From Anopheles merus (taxonomy: Eukaryota; Arthropoda; Insecta; Diptera; Culicidae): 64,000 bases of DNA. The notes below the pieces were generated by a model, which saw only the letters and a list, made by a program, of their open reading frames with translations, was not told where the DNA came from and ran no database searches. The translations under genes and the position numbers were made by a program. Every line of letters begins with the position of its first letter. Positions within the stretch are counted from its first letter, which is position 1. The DNA lies in assembly GCF_017562075.2 (NCBI RefSeq), contig NC_054081.1, positions 12,960,528 to 13,024,527 on the forward strand. The letters are read 5' to 3'. Below are positions 12,722-25,208 of the stretch, one piece after another.

Positions 12722-15700
12722 TATGGTTCATGCAAGATTAGCCATTGAATAATAATGATAGTAAATAAAATCTTCTTGAGAGACGAGCTGGCTGTTGAAA
12801 TCGAGGACTGTGGCAGCTGTTTTTGTCCGCTATTTAATCTTATATTTAATCTTAAATTAAAATCCTTTAAATTTTCATGTATCTAGCTCCAAACCGGAGT
12901 TAAAATGTGTTGGGGGTCGGTCTAATGAAATGTAAAAGGCTACGATTTCGTTCAATATTAGCGGGCGTCTCCTCTACCATTCGCGCATTTTGCATAAATG
13001 CAGTTGTAATTTCTCAAAGCGTAAGAAATGAGCGTTTGAAGTGTTTTTGAGACCCAATAAAATCTTGATATCATTCAAGTGGAAAGCTTCGCTCTGCGCC
13101 ATAAAATATCGCATACACCCGGGAATGTTGTAAGAATAGTTTAGCGAGGCTTTGGCTCCTGCGGAGTTCTTTCGCCTCAATACACCCGGGAATACATGCG
13201 GTCATTACGTGCGCCTAATAATATTAAGAATATCTAGTTTTTGAGATTGACGCATTTGATGCGATCGGATTGCGTGCGTAGCTGTCATGCAAATTCCACC
13301 AGCAACAAGAACCATAAAATCACATTAACCTCTTCCGGCGGAGGGCTTTCTACTAGGAAATGCAGAAAAGAAAGTGTGTTCGGCTTTGGACTGCGGCGCA
13401 CAACACTTTTATTGCCAATAACGTCGCTTCCGGCGAAGATGCATAAACGCATTCTAGCATAAATCGCACGACCAAACTTGGCGCATGGCGGCTACGCGAC
13501 GGCACACTGCACAGTTCGCACACACCATTTGCAGAGATAAAAATGGTAATGAAAACTTCTAAATCAAATTCAACCCCGAAGCCAGCCGCCCGCCCTCAAA
13601 ACACTCAGTAGTGCAGGTCGCCCGCTGTAAACGCGCCGTTAAGTGAAAGTTCCTGCACTTTTACGATTTGCTCCGACAGCTTCCTGGGGTGGGGGATTAT
13701 TTCCTTCTTCTAAACACAATTACCGCAGACGGAAAATTAAATTTTTCTTTCGCCACACATATCCCGTGCGCCTGCTAGCTACTCTTCCCAAAGCCGCAGG
13801 AAATGTAAATGCACAATTTTCGTTAGCTCTCGCACAGGCCGCCTGCGCTCGTAAAATCAAATCCATCCATCATCCGTTGCGGGAGTGTGCGGCCTTCAGG
13901 TGATGATCATCATTTCAAGTGTAAGAAAATGTTGGAACATTTTAACATGCTATTCCCCTCCGCACTGTTCGTTTTTCCCACCTGAAAAGCGAATCCTTCC
14001 TGCTTCCAGGCTAGTCAAACCGAGAGCCGAATGCCGGATGAACCGGGTTTTGCTCGCATTTTTGCTTTCCGATTTTGCTTGCGCAAAGTTTTTTTTGGGA
14101 AGGCGTTTGAGTGTCGCCCCAATACTTTTTTCCTCCCCTGCTTGCCTGCCGAAGTTTGGTTGGAAAAGTTAAAAAACCAAAATCTGTCCGTTAGAACGCG
14201 GCGGCGACCCAGGTTGCGTCATTCGCCGTCGTCTCTTTCGCCGAGTGACAACGGTGCGTCAGGGGCAGCGAGGAAGAGCGAGAGTCTCCGGGGTGTTGAA
14301 AGACAGCAAAAAGAACGACTTTTGCTAAATTTTATGTGCCCTCGTTCCTGTGTGTGTGTGTGATTACACCTGTATGCTGCGTAAGCAGCGGAGATTTATG
14401 CGATGGAGAAATATTTATTTGAATCATCTTGTGTTTCTTTTTTAAATCACTCGAACGAGCATCCGAGTATCGTTTTATGGATATTTTGTTGGTTTTGCCT
14501 AGCCTTTGAGACGACCCACCCCGGTTGTATCGGCTCCCCTCAGCACACACACACACACATCACGTTTGACATTTGCTGCTCGCGTTGCCTGAACCGCGAT
14601 GAGGAGAAGCAGCGTGTTACAAAAATAACGAGCAAATTAGGCAAGCTTGTGCATTTTAAAACACAGAACGATCTTGTTTGTGTGTGTATGTGTGTGTTTT
14701 TGTTTGTTTTTTTTATGATTGCGATCAGCTCATCAATCATTGTGCTGTGCTGGGGCTGGAGCGAGAAAGACAGCAACTTTGTTTTTATTACATCGCACTC
14801 TCTTTGCGTCGCAAAATTTTTCCCATTTTAACGCCCAGTTCATGATCGAATGTGGTTCGTTTGGGTTGGGTTGCAAAGGATCTGGCGTAGAGAGAAACAG
14901 GGAGAGAAGCCCTGCAAAGGAACTACGAAAACAAAACAAAAAAGCTGATGCTCAATCGCACCAAACTGTGGAAACGCTTGTTAGCAGCGAGATATGGCAG
15001 AAACGCGAGCGGAGAACCGACCGCTTATGTAATGTGTAATGTATTAATTAGCTTCCGTTGTGAGATAGAAAGACACAGAGAAAGAGAGAGAGAGAGAGCG
15101 ATATGATGGGGTGCGTGTGTCTCATTAGCTTATCGGTTGACGGCGGGCGACGGTAGCAGCACAGGGGCAGCCTACGAATCCCAACGGCTTGGATTGAGTG
15201 CATTCCCTTGACATCATCGTGCTCCCGTTTCACCCCCTCTGCCCCTTCCCCTTTCCCTCTTTTCATCCACTGGTACCCCGGGAGGAGGGTTGCAATAATA
15301 TGATCAACTGTAAACAGTGTTAACAGAGGAGAGTGTGTGTCATGTACCACTGGGCGGCGGCTGGTTGGCGACGACCTGTGGGGCGGCTACAGCCGCTATT
15401 TCCCCTCTCTACGTGGGTGGAAGGTTGATCGCGGCACGTCGATTGGCGCACGAAGGTTTTGACGTTGACGAGTGGCTCGACCTTCCCTTCCCACCGCAGG
15501 CCCCTTCGCGCGCTCGCCCGTACTTTGCCGGTTTGTGGTCCGTGCCCTCGCTTTTGTGGTTTTTGTGCTACCGCTTTTAAGAGAGACTACTAAAACAGTT
15601 CGAGACTGAGAGAGAAAGAGAGAGAAGAATGTAATAAAAGAGGAATGAAAAAGTATCGATAAGGACATCCAAAAGTAAAAAAAAAAAACTAAAGCATTAT

Positions 15701-15953
15701 CAGCGATTCACTTTTTGTCGTCTAAATATTCTTTCGCTCTTCTCGACTCAATCGCGGACGGCTTAAAGAAAATAACACACCACACCAGCGTGATTTGGGG
15801 AAAGCTTCCTCTTCGGTTTGGTGCAAGGGAGAGGAGCCGTGTGCGTGGGGTGTGGTCGTGGGAAGACTTATCGGGGCTTAAGTTCTTGCACTCGGGGGAG
15901 CTCGAGATATATCGGTCTGAAGTTTGTTGTTGGGGAGTGCGACTCGAAGCAAT
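12722..15953. other. No gene seen; unique GC-richer island with GA/CT and CA runs
   Basis: From about 13,200 the sequence is GC-richer and not obviously repetitive, with a CA run near 14,544, a TG run near 14,350 and GA runs at 15,078-15,100 and 15,608-15,625. Open frames are short and overlap on both strands. The texture is that of upstream regulatory DNA or noncoding exons, but no promoter or exon can be placed. Confidence 0.35.
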
Positions 15954-16931
15954 TAGTGATGGGTAAAGTTGGCAAACTCCCGGAGCCGACTCCGATCCGA
16001 CGCCGAACATGTTCGAACCGGATCCGCAAGGTAGATTCGCCCAGCATTGTGCGGAGCCTTTTGGAATCGTGAAAAGTCGTCCAGAGTCGTCCAGAATCGT
16101 CCGAAGTCATCTGGAGGAGTCTGGAGTTGAAGTCGGCCGGGGTCGTCCAGAGTCGTCCGGAGTCGTCCGGAGACGTCCATAGTCGTCCATAGTCGTCCAG
16201 AGTCGTCCAGAGTCGTCCAGAGTTGTTCCGAGTTGTTCAGAGTCGTCCATAGTCATCCGGAGTAGTCCAAAGTCGAAGTCGGCCGGAGTTGTTCGAAGTC
16301 GTCCAGAGTCGTCCAGAGTCGTCCAGAGTCGTCCAGAGTCGTCCAGAGTCACCCAGAGTCGTCCAGAGTCGTCCGTAATCATCAGGAGGTCTGGAGTTGA
16401 TGTCGGCCGGAATTGAAGTCGGCCGGAGTCGTCCGAAGTTGTCCAGAGTCGTCCAGAAATGTCCAGAGTTATCCAGAGTCGTCCAGAGTCGTCCGTAGTC
16501 ATCTAAAGGAGTCTGGAGTCGGAGTCGTCCGGAATTGTCTGAAGTCATCTGGGGTCATCTGGAGTCATCTGGAGTCATCTGGAGTCATCTGGAACCATCC
16601 GGAATCATCTGGAGTCATCTGGAACCATCCGGAATAGTCCAAAGTTTAAGTCGACCGTAGTCGTCGGAAGTCGTCCAGAGTCGTACGTAATCATCCGGAG
16701 TAGTTCGGAGTCGAAGTCGGCTGGAGTCATCTGAAGTCGTTACGAATCGTCCAGAGTAGTATGGAGTCGTCCATAGCAATTCGGAGTCGTCCGGTGTCTA
16801 CCGGAGTCTTCCGGAGTCGTCCAGAGTCGTCCGAAGTCGTCCGGATCAAGTCGTCCGGATGAAGTCGTCCTGGGATTTCGATTCCTGGTAGAAGTAATGA
16901 TTCCGATTTTGTCGGAGTCGGATCGGAGTCG
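15954..16931 (+). repeat. Decamer minisatellite (GTCGTCCAGA-type) headed by a hAT-like terminus
   Basis: After tagtgatgggtaaagttggc at 15,954 and about 110 bp of unique sequence, a 10-bp unit (agtcgtccag / agtcgtccgg / agtcatctgg) repeats for roughly 850 bp with variants. Because 10 is not a multiple of 3, all minus-strand frames stay open and give DDSGRLWTTL-like repeats; these are not genes. No matching right terminus was found before the array fades into ggagtcggatcggagtcgtg. The family also occurs inverted at 1-239. Confidence 0.85.
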
Positions 16932-19900
16932 TGTGTGCGCCGTAGAGAGCACACCACTAGAAGCAATGCCACAACGGGAAGAGCGCCGTCCGGCTGGCTT
17001 TCGTCCGTGCTAGTTGTGTGTCGGTGGAAGAGTGTGGGAGATGTTTTTCCCAATTTTCGAGTCCCCAACCATTTGTGCTCTGACGCACATAGAATCGCCA
17101 TTCAAGAGTGAAATGACAAAGGAAGGGAATAGAAAGAGAGCAACAGCAGAGTTGTTGTTTTTGGGAAAGTGTAAGGAAAATGTTGAAAAAAAAAAAAAAA
17201 AAATACCAACGACCATTCTGGAGACAAAAAAGAGAATATTGAGGAAAAAAGTGTATTTACACTGGGCCAAACAAACACTGCTGTTGCCTTCGGTGGGTCT
17301 TGGGTTTTGACGCTTTTTTAGGTCCCAAAGGGAGCATCCTGAATGGGAGGCGAAAGAGAAAAATGAAAAGGAAGGAATGGAAATGGTGCTGGATGGAAAG
17401 TTTGTCGTTCTCCAGCAAAACACCAGCAATGCCAGCGCCCCCAAAACTACGGCGGCGGCAATCATCGCGGATTCGTTAGGTTCGACCGATCGGTGCGGCA
17501 TCCTAGCCTTGAGACGTGTGCCGCCATTAGCTGTTAGCTATCTTGCAATTTCATAATTTACGTTTGCCACTGTTCCCGGTTTTTGCCTATCCATTCTGCT
17601 CGAGTGTGGTTTCAATCGTTGCTGTAAGTCGCACCGGGGGCCCTCTTCTAGATGCACTAGATTTACGGTCTCCTCTTGACTGGCCGATCTGGGCCGTCCA
17701 GTGTCCTCCCGTCCAGTTTTGCTTATCGCGCAGAAATTGGAACAGCAGGGAGGAGCTAGGTGGCAGCAAACTCTCAAGTGCGCTTATTTATCAGTGTGGG
17801 CGTCCGCTGTGTCCACTTGTGTGAAAATTCTGCTCAAAAACAAGAAAAAACGACATAAACAATCGCAAAAAGATACGAAACGGCGACACACATCGCAGAC
17901 GGGTGTGTGTGTATTGCAATAAATCGCGTGCGAAAATCGTGCGTGAACTCCGCAACGAATTTGAAGCAACAAAAAAACACTTTTGCAGTGGCAGTTTTAG
18001 GTTGATCCATAAATTTGCGGATGAAATGACGAGAACAACAACAACCAGCGCGCAGCAGAGCGCGCCCATTCTCTCTGCAGTTGTGATGCAATTAATGGGT
18101 CGCGGGTTGGTGCGCGGGAACGTTACTTGGTTTTGTTTCGGTTTAATATCTTGGGCCGGTTGAACGGGCAGTTGTGCGGGGGTTGTCAGCTCACTCCGTC
18201 CATTCGGCATGGCAACGCATCGAAAAGTGTCTCCACTTCCAACTTCCATCCGTACTCCATCCCAAAACCCTTCGCAAAAGCGAGACCACGTTGAAGAATA
18301 ATTATGAATAAAACCGGGCATATTGTCCATTAAGCCCCCTCCCATCCCCACTGGTCAGCCACCATTAGGGTGGGAGTCCCGGCTTGGACTTGAGCGCGTA
18401 ATATTAAGGATGTTAACTAACGAAGTAACACTGTACACCGGGTCTGTGTGTGCGGCAGCGTCAAGACGCCGAGGGAGGTCGGTCCAAAGACTTTCGGTTG
18501 ATGTGTGCTGGCGGTGGCGGCGGCTGGTGTTTTGGGGTGTTGCCTCGCATACTAATGGTCTCATATATTTATATACACACACAATTTTGAGTTGCTTTTT
18601 TTTCTTCCTTCGATGCCCTCCGTCCACACACACACACAGCAACAACAGCAACAACAACGTGAAGGAGAGACGCACATCGAATCCAAATATATCACCACTC
18701 GGCAGAGCGCGCGACTCGGATAGGTCGCGTCGGCTTTGTTTGTCCTCCCTCTAACTCCCGCCCCTAGACGTCCCCAGGAATTGGGGGCAATGCACAAACA
18801 CCGACACTCAGCTGGAGAGGGTGTGCGGGCGGGATGTCCGGGGGCCTCTTTTGGGCGAAGTTTGGATATTTTTCTCTACCCCCGGCCAATGAAGTCCCCA
18901 GCTTTAAAACAGACAACGGGACACAACGGTTATGTGGTTGTTGTTGCGATCACCGAAAAACCTTCTCTGCCGTGCGTTGTTGGAATGCGTGTCTTGCCAG
19001 CGATGTCTCTGTATGTTCGAGACATCACCGCTGTCCGTCAATCCCGTCCGAATCTGTTCGATCGATTCCGTGGCCGAGAACCGTCTGTGCGGCGTCTTCT
19101 CTAGGGTCTGTGCTGCCTGCGAGCCAAGAATCACTCAATTTCTGTTAGGATTGCTCTCCTCTCCCACCTCTCATCCCCTTAAGGCAAATGCAGCTCACGC
19201 AATACCTGCCGTGACCTTCTCGCCCAATCGCGACCGATCACGAATTTGTTTTCTAGCCCGCCGGGGTCAGGTTAGGGAAATATAGATTCTGAAGGTTGGA
19301 TAAGAGCTGTACAAAACAAACAAGAGTGCGCCCGCTGCTCCAATGTGTTTCTTCAGCCTGTTCCGGTGGACTCTATCCCCTGCTGTTGAGGGACTTAACT
19401 TCACGTAACTATGGCGCCGCATTTTCGCATCTTTTCTGCACGGTGCAGTAGTTTGACGTGCGTGCGTGTGCAGTGGAGCTATTTTCGTCTGTGGTTCCGT
19501 CCAGTGCGGCGATGTGTCGTCGTCCTGGCTGTGTGGGGACTGTGATACTCACAAATTGTATCGATTTTAACGGGGGGGAAACTCTAAACCAACTCCAAAA
19601 CGCCCGTTCGACGAAGAAGCAGCGCCGGGGAATTAAGTGTCTCAAGATTTCTAGAAACGAAAATCCCCAATCCTACTCAAAGATAGTGCCAAGGGAGGAG
19701 GCAGTTAACAGCAGATGCGGGATTAGATGCGTGTCTATTTTTTTATGTCTTTTGCTGTGCCTCTGCTTTCATTTGAGAGGAAAAAAAACACTCAATTAAC
19801 ATTCAACCCGGCTCGCCGCTCTTGGGTGTCGTGCGCGCTAGTTCGTGCGTAGAGCGCAACAGAGAGAATGGGGAGGTTTGGTATTACATATCGCACCCGC

Positions 19901-21656
19901 TCTCCCCCGGGCGGAAGATCCGTGTAGTATCTGAATGACGCGACACTTATTGACAATTGTCACTTCACGAAGGGTTCCCAACGCTGTTAACGCTGAACCT
20001 CCTTTCCCTTTGGGGCGCTAAAGTGTTAATTAATAGTGCGGGTCCGCAGCTGTGTACTACAACGCGCCCGGTGCGCTTGGTTGATAATTTCGAAACGGTC
20101 TCGGACGCACACAGACCAGGAAGATGTCCCCGAAATTCAGGCCAAAACGCCATCGGGTTTTAAATCATTCCATGGCGTTGTTCTTGATGTTGTCATCTTC
20201 CTCATGCGGTGTAAAATCATCCGAAGTTTAACGCAATTCCACTGTGCAATCACCCCAGCTCAGGTTTGTTGACGCTCTTTTCCGGCCTGGCTATTTTTAT
20301 GAACGATATCTCACGGACGGCTGATTTCGAGTTCCGCCATTCCAATCACACCTGTTTCGAGGTTCAAGCACTGAGGCCATTTCGTTGCTTGAGGAAATAG
20401 ACGGAAGTAGAGGAGGTGTGGTGGGTCTTTTACGCCGCTTCTTTTCCACGTCAGCGGATGTCCACACAGAACAGGTGTGTGTGTGTGCGCCGTTTCGGTT
20501 AATTGCACTGCATATAGTCCACGACTACTGCACCTGAGACCTCGGCCATATATAACCTCCTTCCGCTCTTCTGCAAGTGCGCGTACGAAGATGTACTGAA
20601 ATTCCAGCGGGGTAATACAGAGTCAGAGGCACAACGAGAGAGAAGCTGCTGACGCAACACCCACGCCCGCTGTTGGTGGCGCGCGCGCTGTCCTTTTAAA
20701 TCTATTCCTGCTCCAAAACCTTTCCCACAGGGGGTGGTGCGCTGCGCGTGACAGTGCGGACCGTTGCGGCGGTTTTGGTGTGTCAACTTCATGCTGCTGA
20801 CGAACCTGCCGCTCGCGAGCGCTGGCGAACTTTGGGTGCACATCTTCCAAATCGATCGTTTTCGCCTCTTGACGAGAGCTAGAGGGACCTAGAGATGGCC
20901 GGCGGGGAGGGCATGTCAGTTTACATTATCGACGGGCCCCGGCGGCCGGTTGGTAGAATTATCCGACAGCCACAACAAAGCAACAAATCTGAGTGAGCTC
21001 CGCGTGAGTTGTTTGCGCCAGTGCGCGCTTGCACGGTGGCTCCTCTCAGCGCAATGGGGCGGACATTGGTGTTTTGGGTTTCGCTTGACTCGATTTGCAT
21101 GTATCGTTTGCCTGTTTTCATTATCCGGATGATCTTTCAGCGTGCTCTGGCGCTGTTGGAGGTATCCAGATGGCGCCACTGTACAGACAGTTCAAAACGA
21201 ATAATGTGGAAAAATATTTATTAATAGTTTACATCAAAATGTTTGCGCCAATGAGCAAAATAAGTGTGAATAAATGAGATTCGTGGTAAAAACCTATTTC
21301 ATTGAATTATTTTTAATTTCCCAGACATTCATTGCAAACAAAAAAGGGTTACACAATGAGGAAAAACAGTTTTTATGGCTTATAGTTTCAGGAAATATTA
21401 ATAACATGTTGACATAATACATAACTAGTTTCAACTAAGCTAAGCTAATCCCGAAGTTTCAACTGCTCCCGAACAATTCAATATCTCGCTGAAAGAGTCG
21501 CTGAAAGAGAGTACTAAACATGCCAATAACATCATTAGAAATCCATCAAATTTTGTGTTTTGATAAAATTTTAATTGTAACCAAAACTCTCAATTCTTTC
21601 ATCTGTATTTTTTCTATAGATGTTTTGGCCTATAGATGCCTCTTTTCGTTATAATG
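16932..21656. other. No gene seen; long GC-richer unique island
   Basis: About 4.7 kb of GC-richer sequence with scattered CA runs (18,576, 18,627), a poly(A) run (17,184-17,201) and no domain in any frame. 17,780-17,930 looks like an insect 5' leader (tcagtg followed by A/C-rich gaaaattctgctcaaaaacaag), but no transcript structure can be proven. 21,200-21,656 becomes AT-rich. Confidence 0.35.
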
Positions 21657-21666
21657 TTGTACTATT

Positions 21667-21882
21667 CTTCTTCTTCTTTTTGGCTCAACAACCGTTGCCG
21701 GTTAAGGCCTGCCTGTACCACACAACTTGTGGGTTTGGCTTTCAGTGACTTATTGATCCCCCCCCCCACATAGCAGGATAGTCAGACCTACGTATGGCGG
21801 CACGGTCCATTTGGGGCTTGAACCCATGACGGGCATGTTGTTAAGTCGTACGAGTTGACGACTGTACTACGAGACCGGCTCC
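21667..21882 (-). mobile_element. SINE200-like tRNA-derived SINE, full length
   Basis: Read on the minus strand it starts agccggtctcgtagtacag (A-box-like), has the B-box-like gggttcaagcc, then a ggaccgtgccgccatacg body, and ends in a (gaa)n-type tail. A 10-bp target-site duplication, ttgtactatt, lies at 21,657-21,666 and 21,883-21,892. A copy about 85-90% identical by eye is at 32,657. Length, tRNA-like head and host suggest An. gambiae SINE200, from memory. The B box does not make it a tRNA gene. Confidence 0.9.
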
Positions 21883-21892
21883 TTGTACTATT

Positions 21893-24284
21893 ATTGTCGA
21901 CAAATATAATTACGTTAAATTTTGTTGTAGATATTTATCACTGTAAAGAAATTCATTACGTTGTTTCCTTTTTCTACGTTATTTGCTAATATCTCATCAA
22001 TATTATTTCCTTTATTTTTTGTACTATTTTCTTTCATTGTCGTAGCTTAAACACTGCTAAGATATATCTTATCGTTATTCTATTACCATAGTAGCTGCAT
22101 TTTTCAGAATCAAATTGAGCTAATCGGTAACTGTGAGTACTCTAAGTTTTGTTAGTATCACTTTTTTATCTGTGGGTATTCTGTATTCTTATTAAGTGTT
22201 CTTTTAGCCTAATTTTCGATGTCCATAGTGGATTCCTCTTGTCGTTGAATTCTGCTTGGAACCATAATTGTTGACTAGCTGGTCTACGATAACATCTGCA
22301 ATAATAATTTGACACAATTCTCCAGATAATCGTCTTATCTCTCAAAGTTATGGATGAAAATAATTGAAATGTCGGATTTAGTCTAAGCTGCTACCCTGAC
22401 TTCAGTAAAACCATTTATGTTTTTAAATATCGATGTACAACATTTTAAGCCTAATGTCCGCCCTGGAACAACAGTGCGCCGATTCTCTCCGCACAGATTG
22501 CAGCACAAGGGAGACAGCGCACGGTAGCAATTACCCGCGCACGAAGTTTGCACTATATTGCACCTTCTGTGAAGGAAGTTGACCCACCCGAAAATAGCCA
22601 TAACGGCAGCAACACCTGGAGGAGGGAGGTCTGGTAGTGGGATGCGGTCTGGGAAGTCGCAATCACAGGCGAATTTTATTGGAGAGCTATATCGGCCGCT
22701 CAATATCGAAACCAATTGTCTTCGTTGCCCTCGGGTTGGAGATCGGGAGGAAAGACGTGACACACGCACGCACGAAGAAGTTTCGAGGTCAAATGTCAAA
22801 CGATGCCCATTTCTTCAATGATGATGGGTGGATTGTTGTACGGGCACTCCGGCACCACCAACCGGTCCAATGTCAATTGGTGTTTGCGCTGTGTGGTGCG
22901 TCTTCATTCATTTACCAATTTCGATACCACACATAACTACCTTCCTCGCCCAACAGTAGTTGCGACATTAGGAAGTTGCGTCTTTTGAGAGCGAAAGAGA
23001 GAGAGAGAGAGGGAAAAAAGAAGCCAACCATATCGCGCGCATACACGCCCGGACCCAACTCGTAAACAGAAACTGAAAGTGATTCCATCTTCATCCCCCG
23101 TCTTTATGATTATTGTTGGTTGTGTGTGGTGTGTCTCCGCGCCTCGCCAGACGGCGTCATCTTCCGCCTTTCCGGTGTGGCCCACCGCTCCCGTTAAAAC
23201 CGACACACAGTGGAAAAAGAAACCAGTTTCGCACGCGTCTCGTATGACGCTAATCGAGCCGCGGGGTTGCTACCGCTGCTGCTGCTGCTGCGTCAAAGAT
23301 CGATGACAGCGTTGACCCGAACACGTCAAAACCTTCTTCTAGATCGGGCGAGACACAAACGCACACACACACAGCACACGCGTGCCACGAGTGGCGCGCC
23401 CGGCATGCTCGGTTTCGAGAAGGAATTTTGTTATTGTGTGTGGATACGCGCCCTGGTGGATGTGCTGTTGTCATGTTGTCGGGGGTGGCAAGTGCCGTGT
23501 TCCTGTCGCAGGAGATCTGCCCATCCTCTGGCCCAGCCACCCGCAGGTCATGAAAGTGCCAAAGTTTGCGTTCAATATTGATTTTTCAGGTGCGATTCAG
23601 TATCAGAATTGCCGGAGGTCTGGTGCCAGTTTTGCGTCAAAGCTGTGCAATTTAAAACAGGCTCAGCAAGCGAGTGGGAGGGGAAATGGAAATTACCTTT
23701 TAACATGCCTTTGCCCACCCAACCCCGTGGTTACCATGGCGCGGGGGGAGAGGTACTCTCGTTACCAGCGATTGATGTAATTGATTTCCATATTTTAATT
23801 CCTGTTGCACGACGCACACAACCTGCTCAAGTGCCCCTCGTCATGGAATGCCTCAAGCTCTCCAGCGCTCCTATTACCTGAAACTGTGGGCAGCTCCAAT
23901 TTCGATCGTTGGAGAATTCACACCAATCTTTGACAGTGATCAAAACCCAAAATCAGATCCACGGTGGACGCCAAAGGGACAAGGAAAGATTACGTATGCA
24001 AATGTTGTTTACGGGGGGAAAAAGAACCGGAGTGGTACGGGAGCCTGGGGTGCTATGGGGACCGCTTGATAACTGTACCACACTGCGCATTAAAAATTTC
24101 CAGTTCAATCTACATTGCATTAAAAGACATACAATCTACATCGCAGATAAGGATTCGCCAACATTGTGTAAAATATACTTTCACTAATACTAATCCCAGA
24201 ATGATACGGTTTGGCAGTTGTAGAAAAAAAAACCTTCAGAATTTTACAGTTCTGCTTCTCAAAAAATAAAAATAAAACAATTGT
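21893..24284. other. No gene seen; AT-rich then GC-richer island
   Basis: 21,893-22,380 is AT-rich. 22,380-24,080 is GC-richer with a GA run (22,996-23,012), a CTG run (23,276-23,292) and a CA run (23,360-23,373). Two overlapping frames on opposite strands at 22,383-22,936 have no recognisable domain and look spurious. Confidence 0.35.
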
Positions 24285-24297
24285 GCTACTGACTGTT

Positions 24298-24482
24298 GGG
24301 CCGGTCCCATTGTACAGTCGTCAACTCGAACGACTAAATAACATGCCCGTCATGGGTTCAAGCCTAGAATGAATCGTCCCCCGTAGCAAGGATTGACTAT
24401 CCGGCTGCGTGGTAATGGATTAAGTCTTGAAAGCCTGTAAAGGTCGGCATGTCCGCGTAGGACGTTACGCCAAATAGAAGAA
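24298..24482 (+). mobile_element. tRNA-derived SINE, second subfamily
   Basis: The head gggccggtcccattgtacag and the B-box-like gggttcaagcc match the SINE200-like copies. The 3' half (ctatccggctgcgtggtaatggattaagtcttgaaagcctgtaaaggtcgg...gccaaatagaagaa) is different. The 13-bp duplication gctactgactgtt at 24,285-24,297 and 24,483-24,495 is exact, showing a fairly recent insertion. Confidence 0.85.
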
Positions 24483-24879
24483 GCTACTGACTGTTTACAG
24501 ATTTTTATGGAGTAATATGTATACGGTGGTACATTTCGGGGCAAATTGGACTCCTGTATGAGTTTTGATAAGGTTTTTGGTTTTGCGCATTGTGTAATGA
24601 TGCGAGCATTGTGTAATGATGATGAGAGTTGACTGTCGTGTCGAAGTTGATTGACATAGAATGTTCTACTTGCAGAAAAAAAAGATAGTTGAATCGTAGT
24701 TACTAATTGCAGCGGACCATCCCACCTAAAACCTGTGCACATGGTGTATCACATGGTGTATTTGTGCTTCAAAATGAAATTTCAGTTTCAAAACATGATT
24801 TTCAACACATAATAAAAGAACTCTCAAACTCGATCCATCTTGAGTCGTGTTGAAAATCATGCTGAAGAAATAAAAAATT

Positions 24880-25208
24880 ATGATGATGGAAATGGAACAT
24901 TACATTGATGTGGATTAACATTGGCCCTCGACGACCGTAGAACGCAATTTGGCTCCTCTGACCCGTTCCTACTCATGCGCCGTGTTTTCAACGCCGTCAG
25001 CGACGCTTTTGAGCCGAGGATTTCGCCAACTGAGTTTAATGATCGTGTTTCTGTGTTAAATTTGGTTTCATAGTGCACATTTTTATGTTCTATGTTATTG
25101 TAATCCATTGTAAAACACTCATTGTAAAACATTGCTAAAATGGTTCGAGAGGGCATTATTGTCCATCGATAGACAAATAAACATAAACATAAACATAAAC
25201 ATAAACAT
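24880..25208 (+). mobile_element. 3' end of a non-LTR retrotransposon with (ATAAAC)n tail
   Basis: The frame 24,912-25,073 reads LDDRRTQFGSSDPFLLMRRVFNAVSDAFEP and then stops. This DDRR...SSDPFxxMxxVFNxVxDxF signature is typical of the extreme C-terminus of reverse-transcriptase proteins in mosquito non-LTR elements (CR1/T1/Q-like; clade from memory). A short AT-rich 3' UTR follows, then about five tandem copies of ataaac at 25,175-25,208, the usual short-repeat 3' tail. The 5' part is missing, as expected from incomplete reverse transcription. Confidence 0.75.

Noticed and set aside
16107..16548. Minus-strand frames encoding DDSGRLWTTLDD repeats
   Set aside because: A 10-bp tandem repeat read in any frame gives this pattern; there are no start context, splice or domain signs.
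22383..22936. Possible genes of 138 and 99 codons on opposite strands
   Set aside because: They overlap each other and have no recognisable domain, splice-supported partner or codon bias.
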